Assembly: GCA_034769895.1 (NCBI GenBank)
Contig: CM068373.1
Location: 201,294,134-201,358,133 of the forward strand
Direction of reading: 5' to 3'
DNA from: Magicicada septendecula
Lineage: Eukaryota; Arthropoda; Insecta; Hemiptera; Cicadidae
Length of the DNA stretch: 64,000 bases
The notes below the pieces were generated by a model. That model was not told the origin of the DNA. It did not search any database and saw only the letters and a list, made by a program, of their open reading frames with translations. The translations under genes and the position numbers were made by a program. The stretch's first letter is position 1. Every line of letters starts with the position of its first letter. Of the stretch, positions 54,074-64,000 are shown piece after piece.

Positions 54074-56081
54074 TATAACAGCACCAAATATTAACTATTT
54101 GGGGTTATATGTTGCCCGCATACTGAAAGCATATTCAAATAAATTATAACAGTCAAAACTCCATTTGAATGTAGAGCGTTGAAAATAATGCTTAGTAAAG
54201 CGACGCACACGTGGTCATTATGTAATCAGCTCGCTGTACAAGGAGCGGCCACACCCAAACTGTTAATTATTAATATCTCGGAAACTAATGAATTAAGGCG
54301 AAATCCAACATAGCCAAAATGTTTGCCGAAATATTAATAATGACGTGTGCAAATTTTACGCAATATAATTAACAAATGAAAGAGTTAATTAAATATAATT
54401 GAATAACTTCTGTAAAAATAGAGTTACATTAATGAGATTTTAGTATGTTATAAAGATAATAATTTCTGACAGATTGTATATTTTAGATTTCACACAACTT
54501 GGTTTGCAACCAAGTTATTGCAAAATTAAATAAGCACAGGAAATCCGGACCGACAAATTGGTTCCGCCGGATTTAATAGTATTAGAAATAATAACAATTC
54601 TCCGTCTGTGGGAATCTGACTTCATTCTCACGGACCAAGGGAGTTCAAATTTTATGTAGTAGGGAGAGTGTGTCAGCCAATCAAATCACTTGACGCGAAC
54701 CCCGACCAGCGGTGTTTTCAGGCTGAAACATCACTCTTCTGCCACTACTCACGAAGTTAAGACGTAATTCTTCGATCGTCTAGTAACCATAGTGGTGAAG
54801 ATCAACAAGAAGACTCTACGTGGTCAACACACACGCAATTACGAACACACTAAGTACAGATCAACTGTATAGCTCGTAATTGTGGCGTAAAGGCGAGATA
54901 CTCTTCAGTACATCAACCAAGCTTATTGTGTACTACCAGTTAGTCATAAGCACGCAAGAGATCCACCAGACTTCAAGACCAGACTTCAAGAATACAGCAG
55001 AGAGGCCGTCTAAATCATTGGTGAACAGCTGACGAGCAGAGCTACCACTCGAACGAAGCACACACACACACGCTGACGTGCGACGTGCGAATCGACGAGG
55101 GACAGGAACCAGTTCCAGCAGACAGCCGCAGACGTTAAAATATTCACGAACAGCAAGGAAGCAGAGTGTTGCCGAATTTTTGAACTCAACGACCGAATCC
55201 AGCAGCTCTAAGCAGATTACTTTCTCTTGCGAAGGACTCGAATCGACGAGGGAAAATCGGAACGACATCCTCTTCAATAACAGGAAAGCAAAATCCACTT
55301 ATTTATTTCTCAACATTAAATTTTCTATTTTTCATTTTAAAACATTGTAAATTCAAATAATTCAGGTGCCATACAAAAATCAAAGACTCTAGTAAATAAG
55401 AATAAATTCATTGTGATAATCTGTATTGCAGTTTAAGTCATTAGTATGCTATAGTTAAGAAATAGAAGTAGTATAAAAGCGCTATACAAATCTTAACTAA
55501 CAATCTAATCTTAGTTCATACTGCAGTATAACAGAAGTCGAATCACTAAAAATGAAATAACGTGAACTAGACTGTCACGTCTAATTTATTTTGGGAAAAT
55601 TATTCTAATTAACTTCAGAGTTTTATATTTTGGTTCATGAACATTTAAATTCAATTTAGTAAAAGAAATTTAATCAAATCAAATCAATTAATTAATTAAA
55701 ATTTAAATTGCAATTAACTCGCCAAAGAACGAGTTTAGTTTCTTTTCAATTATTAACCAATCGAAAAACATTGATTCATTGTTTAGACTGTAAGAAATTG
55801 ATACTATAATAACCATTTATTTCTTGTGTGTTGCTGGAGTAATAAACAACGTTTTATTACCCCATATAACAGTGTTTTATTGTTGTACGATAAAGCCTAC
55901 CAGTCTCACAAAACTCTCCTCCTTTAAAGTAACCTATTTTGTGTGTTGTTGCAATAAATTTGAGATTACTAGCTTGCGAACTTCAAATCCAAAATCCACA
56001 CGCCCTAGCCGGAAGAATCCGCAAGATCGGACAGCAGGTAGGTACTCATACACAACAATAACGCATATAAGTAGAGTTATA
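54074..56081 (+). repeat. F LTR 2 (shared)
   Basis: 2008 bp with the same termini as LTR1 and only scattered substitutions. Serves as 3' LTR of the first unit and 5' LTR of the second. The TATA box is at the matching place (near 55472). Confidence 0.9.
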
Positions 56082-56251
56082 AATGGCGCCCAACGTGGGG
56101 CCCGGCAAACGTACACTAAATTAAATTCACGTTCAGGACGACATAAGTAGAGTTATAAATGTCGCCCTGCACGTGGGGCCAGAAATTAAATTCAAATTGA
56201 ATTCACGTTCCGAACAAGAGTTATAAATGGCTTGCCCGGAACGTGGGGGCA
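56068..56251 (+). repeat. Three tandem LTR-end/PBS modules, copy 2
   Basis: Same as the first set: GTTATA-AA before TGGCGCCCAACGTGGGGC (56084-56101), then before TGTCGCCCTGC and before TGGCTTGCCCGG, with the same spacing. Confidence 0.85.
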
Positions 56252-56470
56252 AGATCAAATTAAATTAAATTAATTAAAACCAATTTAAATTTAATTTTCA
56301 CGTGTAAAACTAACTTTGCTGTTTTAATTCATAAAACAGCTGGCGTCCAACTGAACAATCCCCAAAGAGTTTTGTGACTGGTGCTCGTACAGCAGTGAAG
56401 TTATTTTGTGTATTTGAAACTATTCTGTGTATTTTAAATTGTTTTTATTTGAAATTGTTGTGTATTTAAA

Positions 56471-57184
56471 ATGGATATGGATAAAATACTTAAACAAATA
56501 CAGCAAATGAACTCGGAAATGAAACAAGCTAACGCGGATTTGACCGCTAAAATAGACGCGAAATTTGAACACAGTGCAGCCAAAGCTGAGCTCAGTATAG
56601 CAGAGTTAACGTCTAAAATCGAAGAACAAAAAGTTAGTCTAACCGAGAAATTAGATCAAAGCAACGCTGACATAAACGCCGAGATTAAGCAAAGTAATAA
56701 AGAAAGTAGTAAAGAATTAACTGCGAAAATAGACGAAAGCGTAACCGAGCTAACTGCGAAGGTCGCTGAAATCGCTGAAAAAGTAAATACGGTCGATACT
56801 AAAATCAATGAACGGTTTAAGGTTTTTGAGACCACTATGCAAAAATCGTTTATTGAACAAGTAACACGTATGGAGGGCCGGTTCAAGGACCATATAAGCC
56901 GCTGCGAGAAGCAAACGCAAGACGTCTCAAGAAAGGTCGAATCCCTAGAGGTAAAGATGCAGGCCGACGTGACCGAAACGCAACGACGAGTAGATATATT
57001 AGACGCTTCAATTGTAGAGACGCGATCTAACATTGACTCTAATAAAGAGAGTGTCATACAAACGTTAAACGACGAGATTTTGAAAGTACGACAGGAGGTA
57101 CGGAGGAGATCCGCGCCTAATATTTTGGTACAAGGTCCTGTCGACGAGAAAAATCGCGTGTATTTTACGGGGGAAAATAACTAA
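56471..57184 (+). CDS. gag: F Gag N-terminal coiled coil, copy 2
   Basis: 237 residues, differing from copy 1 at a few positions (for example Lys for Asn in SEMKQAN, His for Gln in KFEHSAAK, Ser for Cys in AELSIAE). Same length, same TAA at 57182-57184 in frame with the core. Confidence 0.85.
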   Translation: MDMDKILKQIQQMNSEMKQANADLTAKIDAKFEHSAAKAELSIAELTSKIEEQKVSLTEKLDQSNADINAEIKQSNKESSKELTAKIDESVTELTAKVAEIAEKVNTVDTKINERFKVFETTMQKSFIEQVTRMEGRFKDHISRCEKQTQDVSRKVESLEVKMQADVTETQRRVDILDASIVETRSNIDSNKESVIQTLNDEILKVRQEVRRRSAPNILVQGPVDEKNRVYFTGENN

Positions 57185-57199
57185 AACCCTATTGAATTT

Positions 57200-57997
57200 T
57201 TGTTAGCGTGTGAGAGTGAAATGGCTAGAGTAGGTTCCCGACTAGAAGATCAAGACAAAATACAGTGGGTAGTTAACGCGATGCGTGATTCGGCGCGTAA
57301 GTGGTATAACATTGTACGCGATAGAGTGTCGACATACGCGGAGTTCAAACAAAAATTTGAAAGCCGGTACTGGAACTCGCATACCCAAAGACTTCTACGC
57401 AATGAACTTGAGTATGGCAGGTTTGATAGGAGATTGGGTATTACCGCGGAAAATTATATAATCCAGCAGGTCGAACGCGCCAAGCATTTAACCCCAGCAT
57501 TTTCGGAGATTGACATAGCCACGAAACTTGCCTATCACTTTAATCATAACATTAGAGTAGCCGTGTTTACGCAGGGTATACGCACGGTAGACGAACTCCT
57601 CATTCTAGTGTCCCAAAGTGAGACGGTTTTTGATTTTGGTGGGTGGCGTTATAATCCTGATTTTCGCCGAAATAACGAAGGGCAGAATACACGGGAACAA
57701 TACCAGCAACCTGATCAGAGACCGAGTACTAGTTCTACTCCACCCCAGACATCGTCAAAACCCCCAGATAAGACCTTTGAATACAAAGGCAAACAGAATA
57801 TTGGTAGACCGAAAGGCCAATATAAGGGTAACGATGGGGCCCCGATTAGAACTATGCAAACGGTTGAGATAGCTAGAACTGATACAATAGAGCAAGACAG
57901 CGATACTCCAAGTAATAAAGACCCCAATGAGAGGAAAAAGAATCGTAAGTTTCCAAAAAACTTGGAAACGGGCGCCTCCAGGGTGGAAGCGCCATAA
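57200..57997 (+). CDS. gag: F Gag core, copy 2
   Basis: Same domain content and length as copy 1, with substitutions such as Ala for Val in EIDIATKL and Arg for Ser in HNIRVAVF. Both copies remain open over the full 265 codons. Confidence 0.8.
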   Translation: MLACESEMARVGSRLEDQDKIQWVVNAMRDSARKWYNIVRDRVSTYAEFKQKFESRYWNSHTQRLLRNELEYGRFDRRLGITAENYIIQQVERAKHLTPAFSEIDIATKLAYHFNHNIRVAVFTQGIRTVDELLILVSQSETVFDFGGWRYNPDFRRNNEGQNTREQYQQPDQRPSTSSTPPQTSSKPPDKTFEYKGKQNIGRPKGQYKGNDGAPIRTMQTVEIARTDTIEQDSDTPSNKDPNERKKNRKFPKNLETGASRVEAP

Positions 57998-58008
57998 ATC
58001 ATGCTAAA

Positions 58009-58329
58009 ATGTATCGCAATAAAGTAGGTAAAAATAAGAAAAATGCTAGATTTAAGAAAAGTGATTTTTCTACAGAAATTTGTATGCCAGTTGACAGAGT
58101 ATTTCAACCGGAAGGTACGGAACCGTGGTTGGCCGTCAACACAATACAACAATGGGCTCCGACAATTGTACGTTCGGTGCAACAGGAAAGTGACGACGAC
58201 GTTCCCACACAGTCAGCGTGGGAGGACGTAGAAATCATATCCGGGGACGCGTACGAATTCGACGAGTACATGGCGGAATATTGTAGAGCCACCCATAAAA
58301 ATGCCTATGATCTACTGGATGCACTTTAA
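58009..58329 (+). CDS. F third ORF, acidic 106-aa protein, copy 2
   Basis: Same as the ORF at 53193 except Ser for Pro in TIVRSVQQE. Unknown function. Confidence 0.55.
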   Translation: MYRNKVGKNKKNARFKKSDFSTEICMPVDRVFQPEGTEPWLAVNTIQQWAPTIVRSVQQESDDDVPTQSAWEDVEIISGDAYEFDEYMAEYCRATHKNAYDLLDAL

Positions 58330-58887
58330 AAATAATAATTGTATTATAATAAGTAAAATTAAAGTAAATTACGTGTGTTGTATATTGTTCATAATAATTG
58401 TAGGTAGCTTGAGTATTAATAATAACGCATTTATAAAGCGGTAAATAACGGGCGTGTACAACGGAACAAATCCACCGCCAGGAAATAGCTAAGACGCACG
58501 CGGTAACTACCTACCGACACTTTGAAAGTAGGTCAAGCAATTAGCCGCGCGGCAGGCGATAACGGTTGTAAACAAGACAGTGTCAGCAAATTCTTTCGTG
58601 CGCGTGCCACTGTTTACAAACAAACCTTTTAAACGCTGCAGTTAGCTATTAACCGTTGTAAAAACATTAATACAGAATAAATTGCAAATATAATATTATT
58701 AATAAATGTATTAGAGTTAAGTTGTATATAATGGAATAACATTAACACACATGTATGTTTTTCTTTTGAATAAGTAATACAATGTATAGGTAATAAGTAT
58801 AGTGATTACAGAATACGTGTGTAATGATTAAGAAAAAAAAAACTGTAATTATTACATTCATTTTTTTTTTAAACGGGTGTGGGAATA
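58330..58887 (+). other. F 3' non-coding region, copy 2
   Basis: No gene; same A-run/T-run hairpin (58832-58870) and G-rich tract before LTR3. Confidence 0.6.
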
Positions 58888-60905
58888 TATAACAGCACCA
58901 AATATTAACTATTTGGGGTTATATGTTGCCCGCATACTGAAAGCATATTCAAATAAATTATAACAGTCAAAACTCCATTTGAATGTAGAGCGTTGAAAAT
59001 AATGCTTAGTAAAGCGACGCACAAGTAGTCATTATGTAATCAGCTCGCTGTACAAGGAGCGGCCACACCCAAACAGTTAATTATTAATATCTCGGAAACT
59101 AATGAATTAAGGCGAAATCCAACATAGCCAAAATGTTTGCCGAAATATTAATAATGACGTGTGCAAATTTTACGCAATATAATTAACAAATGAAAGAGTT
59201 AATTAAATATAATTGAATAACTTCTGTAAAAATAGAGTTACATTAATGAGATTTTAGTATGTTATAAAGATAATAATTTCTGACAGATTGTATATTTTAG
59301 ATTTCACACAACTTGGTTTGCAACCAAGTTATTGCAAAATTAAATAAGCACAGGAAATCCGGAACGACAAATTGGTTCCGCCGGATTTAATAGTATTAGA
59401 AATAATAACAATTCTCCGTCTGTGAGAATCTGACTTCATTCTCACGGACCAAGGGAGTTCAAATTTTATGTAGTAGGGAGAGTGTGTCAGCCAATCAAAT
59501 CACTTGACGCGAACCCCGACCAGCGGTGTTTTCAGGCTGAAACATCACTCTTCTGCCACTACTCACGAAGTTAAGACGTAATTCTTCGATCGTCTAGTAA
59601 CCATAGTGGTGAAGATCAACAAGAAGACTCTACGTGGTCAACACACACGCAATTACGAACACACTAAGTACAGATCAACTGTATAGCTCGTAATTGTGGC
59701 GTAAAGGCGAGATACTCTTCAGTACATCAACCAAGCTTATTGTGTACTACCAGTTAGTCATAAGCACGCAAGAGATCCACCAGACTTCAAGACCAGACTT
59801 CAAGAATACAGCAGAGAGGCCGTCTAAATCATTGGTGAACAGCTGACGAGCAGAGCTACCACTCGAACGAAGCACACACACACACGCTGACGTGCGACGT
59901 GCGAATCGACGAGGGACAGGAACCAGTTCCAGCAGACAGCCGCAGACGTTAAAATATTCACGAACAGCAAGGAAGCAGAGTGTTGCCGAATTTTTGAACT
60001 CAACGACCGAATCCAGCAGCTCTAAGCAGATTACTTTCTCTTGCGAAGGACTCGAATCGACGAGGGAAAATCGGAACGACATCCTCTTCAATAACAGGAA
60101 AGCAAAATCCACATATTTATTTCTCAACATTAAATTTTCTATTTTTCATTTTAAAACATTGTAAATTCAAATAATTCAGGTGCCATACAAAAATCAAAGA
60201 CTCTAGTAAATAAGAATAAATTCATTGTGATAATCTGTATTGCAGTTTAAGTCATTAGTATGCTATAGTTAAGAAATAGAAGTAGTATAAAAGCGCTATA
60301 CAAATCTTAACTAACAATCTAATCTTAGTTCATACTGCAGTATAACAGAAGTCGAATCACTAAAAATGAAATAACGTGAACTAGACTGTCACGTCTAATT
60401 TATTTTGGGAAAATTATTCTAATTAACTTCAGAGTTTTATATTTTGGTTCATGAACATTTAAATTCAATTTAGTAAAAGAAATTTAATCAAATCAAATCA
60501 ATTAATTAATTAAAATTTAAATTGCAATTAACTCGCCAAAGAACGAGTTTAGTTTCTTTTCAATTATTAACCAATCGAAAAACATTGATTCATTGTTTAG
60601 ACTGTAAGAAATTGATACTATAATAACCATTTATTTCTTGTGTGTTGTTGGAGTAAAAAACAACGTTTTATTACCCCATATAACAGTGTTTTATTGTTGT
60701 ACGATAAAGCCTACCAGTCTCACAAAACTCTCCCCCTTTAAAGTAACTTATTTTGTGTGTTGTTGCAATAAATTTGAGATTACTAGCTTGCGAACTTCAA
60801 ATCCAAAATCCACACGCCCTAGCCGGAAGAATCCGCAAGATCGGACAGCAGGTAGGTACTCACACACAACACGACACAACAATAACGCATATAAGTAGAG
60901 TTATA
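58888..60905 (+). repeat. F LTR 3
   Basis: 2018 bp; 10 bp longer than the others because of a local duplication of ACACAACACG-like sequence near 60866-60885. It ends GTTATA at 60905 and is followed by (AT)n, not by a PBS, so this is the true right end of the array. Confidence 0.9.
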
Positions 60906-61619
60906 ATATATATATTGTAACATGACATAAGGTAGTGAAGATCCAATGATATTTAACTGTAAAATAAAAATCTGAAGACAAGAATAAGCGGCAAAGACTT
61001 ATAAACTCAGAGATCAATAACCCAATAATCCAAATGACAAATGACTGATAAACTGACAATGACCTGACACAATAGATCGGATAAATACCAAAAGGAACCA
61101 CGGAACAATGAAGAAGAAGCTAAGAACTAAATGTAATCAAGGCATTAAGAATGAACATTGTAAATCCCGAATAATGACTATTATTCTGTATGTAACAAAT
61201 GTAACTAGAGTGTAGAGGAGATTTATCTAGGTTAATAATGTTAATGAAAGATAATAATGTTATGTATATTTTATTGATGAAAGAATGTGTTTATAAATAT
61301 AAGTTAGGGAATTAATAATACACACACCCTAATAAATAGTGATGAATATAATCAAAATTAGTAAACATACCCTAAGGCAAATCAAGGCCACAGTTAATTA
61401 CCCAAAAAGTGATCATTTGTGAAGGGAAAATAAAATAAACAATTATAATCAGTAACCCCATAATGATACTAACATCAAAAACAACCTAGTGAATAATTAA
61501 GTGAGTGGAAGAAGGAGTATGTTAATATAAAGTGGTGACATGTAGTGAGAGCATGTTGCACATAGTAAGTGAAAGTGTAGTTGGTGAACTTCAACAAGTA
61601 TTCTAATTAGTAAACTGTG
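60906..61619. other. AT-rich spacer, no gene
   Basis: An (AT)5 tract, then about 700 bp of AT-rich sequence with no credible ORF. I could not match it to an LTR elsewhere in the window. Confidence 0.5.
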
Positions 61620-63620
61620 TTAGAATAACAGGAAGACCATTGATAATAATGTGTCGCGCCATTTTCTTCCCTTAAATTGAGTACCATGGTCGGTAATAAT
61701 TGAAGATGGTCTACCGATCTCTGGCACATACAAGTCTGTGATTACCGCAAGAACTTTCACTGTTGTTGCCCGATTAACCGGATATAGCTTTATGTACTTC
61801 GTATAATGGTCCATGATTATTATTAGGTACTTATACCTGTGTCGACCGCCGCTACGGGGAAATGGCCCACAGATATCTAAGAACACTTTTTCTAGTTTTG
61901 TGTTTGATGTGATTGGTATCATTATACCCTCTTTCTTCTCATTGTTTATCTTGACACACTGACAAATATTACAGGACTTTAGGTAATTTCTCACCTTTCG
62001 GTTAATATTCTTTATTTTGTAGTTTTCTTCTAAAGCCTGTATCACTTTTAGTGCTCCCATATGGCCATACCTTATATGATAATCGATTATAACTTCCTTT
62101 TCGATTTGGTGCGGAATTATCACCTTCCATGTCTCTTCATCCAATGCCGTTTTTACGAATAATATTCCTTTATTGAGATGGTAGTATTTGGAAACGGTGT
62201 CATCGTCGGCTTCCAATCGACTTATGATGTTTTTCAGTTTAGGGTCAGACTGTTGGTGGATACCGATGTTTATTAATAGAGCTTGTAGATCGGATCTGGT
62301 TTTAAATAGGTTGTAAATTTTAACCAAGCTCTCCTTCTCTCCCTCGAAGGTCTGGTCTTCCAAATTTATCCGTGATAATACATCGGCTACCACATTCTTT
62401 TTTCCGGGAATATACTCCCATTGTAAATTGTATTCTTGTAGGGCGAGTACCCATCTAGCCAATCGGCCGTGACTCAATTTGTACCTACATAGAAATGAGA
62501 TGGATTTATGGTCAGTGCGAACAGTGACTGGATACCCGAGAATGTATGTCCGGAACTTGCTGCATGCGAATTCCACGCTAAGCAATTCTTTCTCGGTCAC
62601 ATTATAATTCTTTTCGCATTGATTCAATGTATGACTAGCAAAGCTTATCACCAGATGGTGACCCTCCTCATCTTCCTGGTATAATGTTGTTCCTAAGCTG
62701 ATGTCGCTAGCATCGCAATTCAAAAAGAATGGTTTCTTAAAATCCGGGTGACGAAGTATAACACTCTCCAAGAACTTTTCTTTTATCAGTTGGAAGGTAA
62801 TATCTTGTTCTTCAGCCCAGGTCCATTTGTTTTTCGCAGACAATTGTGGTTGAAACTTGGCTGTCAACTCGGAATATTTGTGTTGAAACTTTCTGTAATA
62901 GTTACAGAGTCCGAGGAAAGATTGTAACTGTTTCCTGTTTTTTGGTTGCGGGAACTTCTGAATTGCCTCCACTTTTTCTGCTGACGGGGTAATACCTCTA
63001 TCGTCTAGGTTGAAACCTAAGAATTGTACTTCGCGCGCAATGAACTTGGATTTCTCCAATTTCAAAGTTATGTTATTCTGCGCTAACTTTTTGAGTACAT
63101 GTTCTACTCGATAACAGTGTTCCTCCCAGGTTTCTGACGTAATAAGCAAATCGTCTACATAGACTGTGGTAAATTGGAGTGCTTCTTGTCCAAGTATTTG
63201 GTCCATACAGGCCACAAAGATGGCTACTGAGTTTACAAGTCCGAAGGGCAGTCTCTTGAACTGGTAATTGCGCCCTTCGAAAATGAACGCCACGTACTGA
63301 CGGCTTTGTGGATGCAACTCCACTTGCCAATAACCACATACAGTGTCCCAGGTACTGATAAACTTAGTGCCGTGAAAACGTTTTAGTATCTCCTCTATTT
63401 CACCGGGTGATGTTCGGTCATTTACAATGGTTTTATTCAGCTCGCGCGCATCCAAACAGAGCCGGACTTGTCCGTCTTTCTTTGGAACAGCAATAATTGG
63501 ACTAGTGTAAGGAGATTGACTAATCTCAATTATGTCATTGTCGATCATTTTATTAATTTCTGTTCTCACGGCCTCTTTAAGCGAATGCGCGATTGGATAT
63601 GACCTCCGGTTAAACTCCAC
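61620..63620 (-). pseudogene. pol: Element G pol: RT, RNase H, truncated integrase
   Basis: A 666-residue open frame, the longest in the window. RT: QSPYTSPIIAVPKKDGQVR, CLDARELNK, TTVYVDDLLITSE (catalytic YVDD). RNase H: NCDASDISLG, TEKELLSVEFA, RTDHKSI. RNase H runs into integrase without the stop seen in A (VLSRINLEDQTF). Integrase has H2C2 (HIRYGHMG, CNICQCVK), first Asp (LDICGPFPRSGG) and second Asp (IITDHGTQFKG), but loses homology after KWRDTLLS, before the catalytic Glu and C-terminal domain. The first codon is not a native start: the polyprotein enters from the protease with a frame break near 63650. Confidence 0.9.
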
Positions 63621-64000
63621 GTTTTCTTTGAATTCAAGTTTGCACTGATAGTTTTAACCATACCTGGCTCGTCTGAAAACACTGCTTTGTATTTCTCATA
63701 TACACTGATTAAACGATCTGCTAAATGTATGGGTATTTTTTCGTTGTTGGTTCCGCACTGGAAATCCCGTATCTCTTGTATCTTTACTGACCATAAATCC
63801 TCTCCTCCATTGTTGTATACAATTGGTTTATGAAGGGGGCTGTTCCTTATGAAATTTATTTTACGAAATTTTGGTGTATTGGGCTGGGAAGTATATTTGC
63901 ACCTCCTACCAAATTTGCGCCCCATGTTATTCCGTCTGGAAAAAGTGACACTCTCTCTTGGTTAAGGTCGATAATGGCGGAGTACCTTCTGAGAATATCG
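63621..64000 (-). pseudogene. pol: Element G pol: protease C-terminus and linker
   Basis: Minus-strand reading from the window edge gives ILRRYSAIIDLNQERVSLFP, corresponding to the protease C-terminal strand of A (ILRQYSAIINLKQGEVLLN). It is followed by a linker with DLWSVKIQEIRDFQ and FSDEPGMVKT. A frameshift near 63650 separates it from the RT frame. The DTG site would lie beyond the window. Confidence 0.75.

Larger units (their letters stand above)
49258..60905 (+). mobile_element. Element F: tandem gag-only LTR retrotransposon (LTR-gag-LTR-gag-LTR)
   Basis: Three LTRs (49258-51265, 54074-56081, 58888-60905) alternate with two nearly identical 2.8-kb internal regions. Outermost flanks are both (AT)n, giving a 4-bp ATAT duplication. 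Each internal region has a perfect Lys1,2 PBS, three gag-type ORFs and a G-rich tract, but no protease, RT or integrase. The copies differ by few substitutions and share an in-frame stop in gag. So this is a non-autonomous element in dimer form, comparable to the gag-only (TR-GAG) elements described from plants. Confidence 0.85.
61620..64000 (-). mobile_element. Element G: partial Ty3/gypsy pol, relative of A
   Basis: Minus-strand protease end, RT, RNase H and integrase start. Residue-level agreement with A is high throughout. Its upstream half runs off the window end and its downstream end is lost near 61640 inside the integrase core. Confidence 0.85.

Noticed and set aside
50117..60164. ORFs of 90 to 127 codons on both strands inside the F LTRs
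   Set aside because: All three copies are simply LTR copies; the ORFs overlap each other on opposite strands and show no known motif.
37978..60905. Both tandem arrays (E and F) as assembly artefacts
   Set aside because: Not dismissed outright, but the units differ by substitutions, by a 10-bp insertion in F LTR3, by the E1 deletion and by the E3 CTAG difference, so they are not simple collapsed or duplicated contigs. Read depth would decide.

Overview
This is eukaryotic, probably insect, DNA made almost entirely of transposable elements. The pointers are AT-rich non-coding sequence, Ty3/gypsy gag-pol genes, a Helitron, long dinucleotide and trinucleotide microsatellites, and primer-binding sites (PBS) matching animal tRNA-Lys. 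I see no host gene, no rRNA or tRNA gene, no CRISPR array and no bacterial-style operon. The elements are named A to I here for convenience.

Layout. 1-12157: element A, a long-LTR Ty3/gypsy element on the + strand. Its 5' LTR is cut by the window edge; gag, protease, RT-RNase H and integrase are all recognisable, with a few stops and frameshifts; its 3' LTR is about 3.07 kb. 12158-20962: element B, a decayed relative. A sits inside B's left LTR, and a Helitron (ending at 19562) sits inside B's right LTR. B itself sits in the integrase gene of an older element H, whose tail is at 20963-21370. 21371-26900: AT-rich non-coding DNA with an H LTR start, a (GT)n tract and LTR-like promoter and PBS patches (I). 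26905-30680: element C, a minus-strand gag-pol element, decayed. 30720-31083: three back-to-back hairpins and a Penelope-like RT fragment. 31084-33080: nothing recognised apart from microsatellites. 33085-37977: element D, a minus-strand LTR element with gag-like and orphan ORFs but no pol. 37978-49249: element E, a GC-richer Ty3/gypsy family in tandem (partial E1, LTR, E2, LTR, truncated E3). 49258-60905: element F, a gag-only LTR element in tandem (LTR-gag-LTR-gag-LTR). 61620-64000: element G, a minus-strand relative of A, cut in the integrase core on one side and by the window edge on the other.

How they relate. A and G share one pol lineage. The gag of F resembles that of C, and F has a perfect tRNA-Lys1,2-type PBS where C has a near match, so a C-like element is the natural candidate to have supplied pol for gag-only F (inference). 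E is a separate lineage with CCHC-like knuckles. All pol genes in the window carry stops, frameshifts or truncations, so nothing here looks autonomous.

The most unusual signal is shared by several families: the junction 'LTR 3' terminus + short spacer + PBS' is present more than once, in tandem, in A, B, D, F and the I patch (F has three copies). This suggests a way for LTR ends to shift and LTRs to grow. A second signal is that the LTRs of F, and probably A, are bounded by TATAAC...GTTATA rather than TG...CA.
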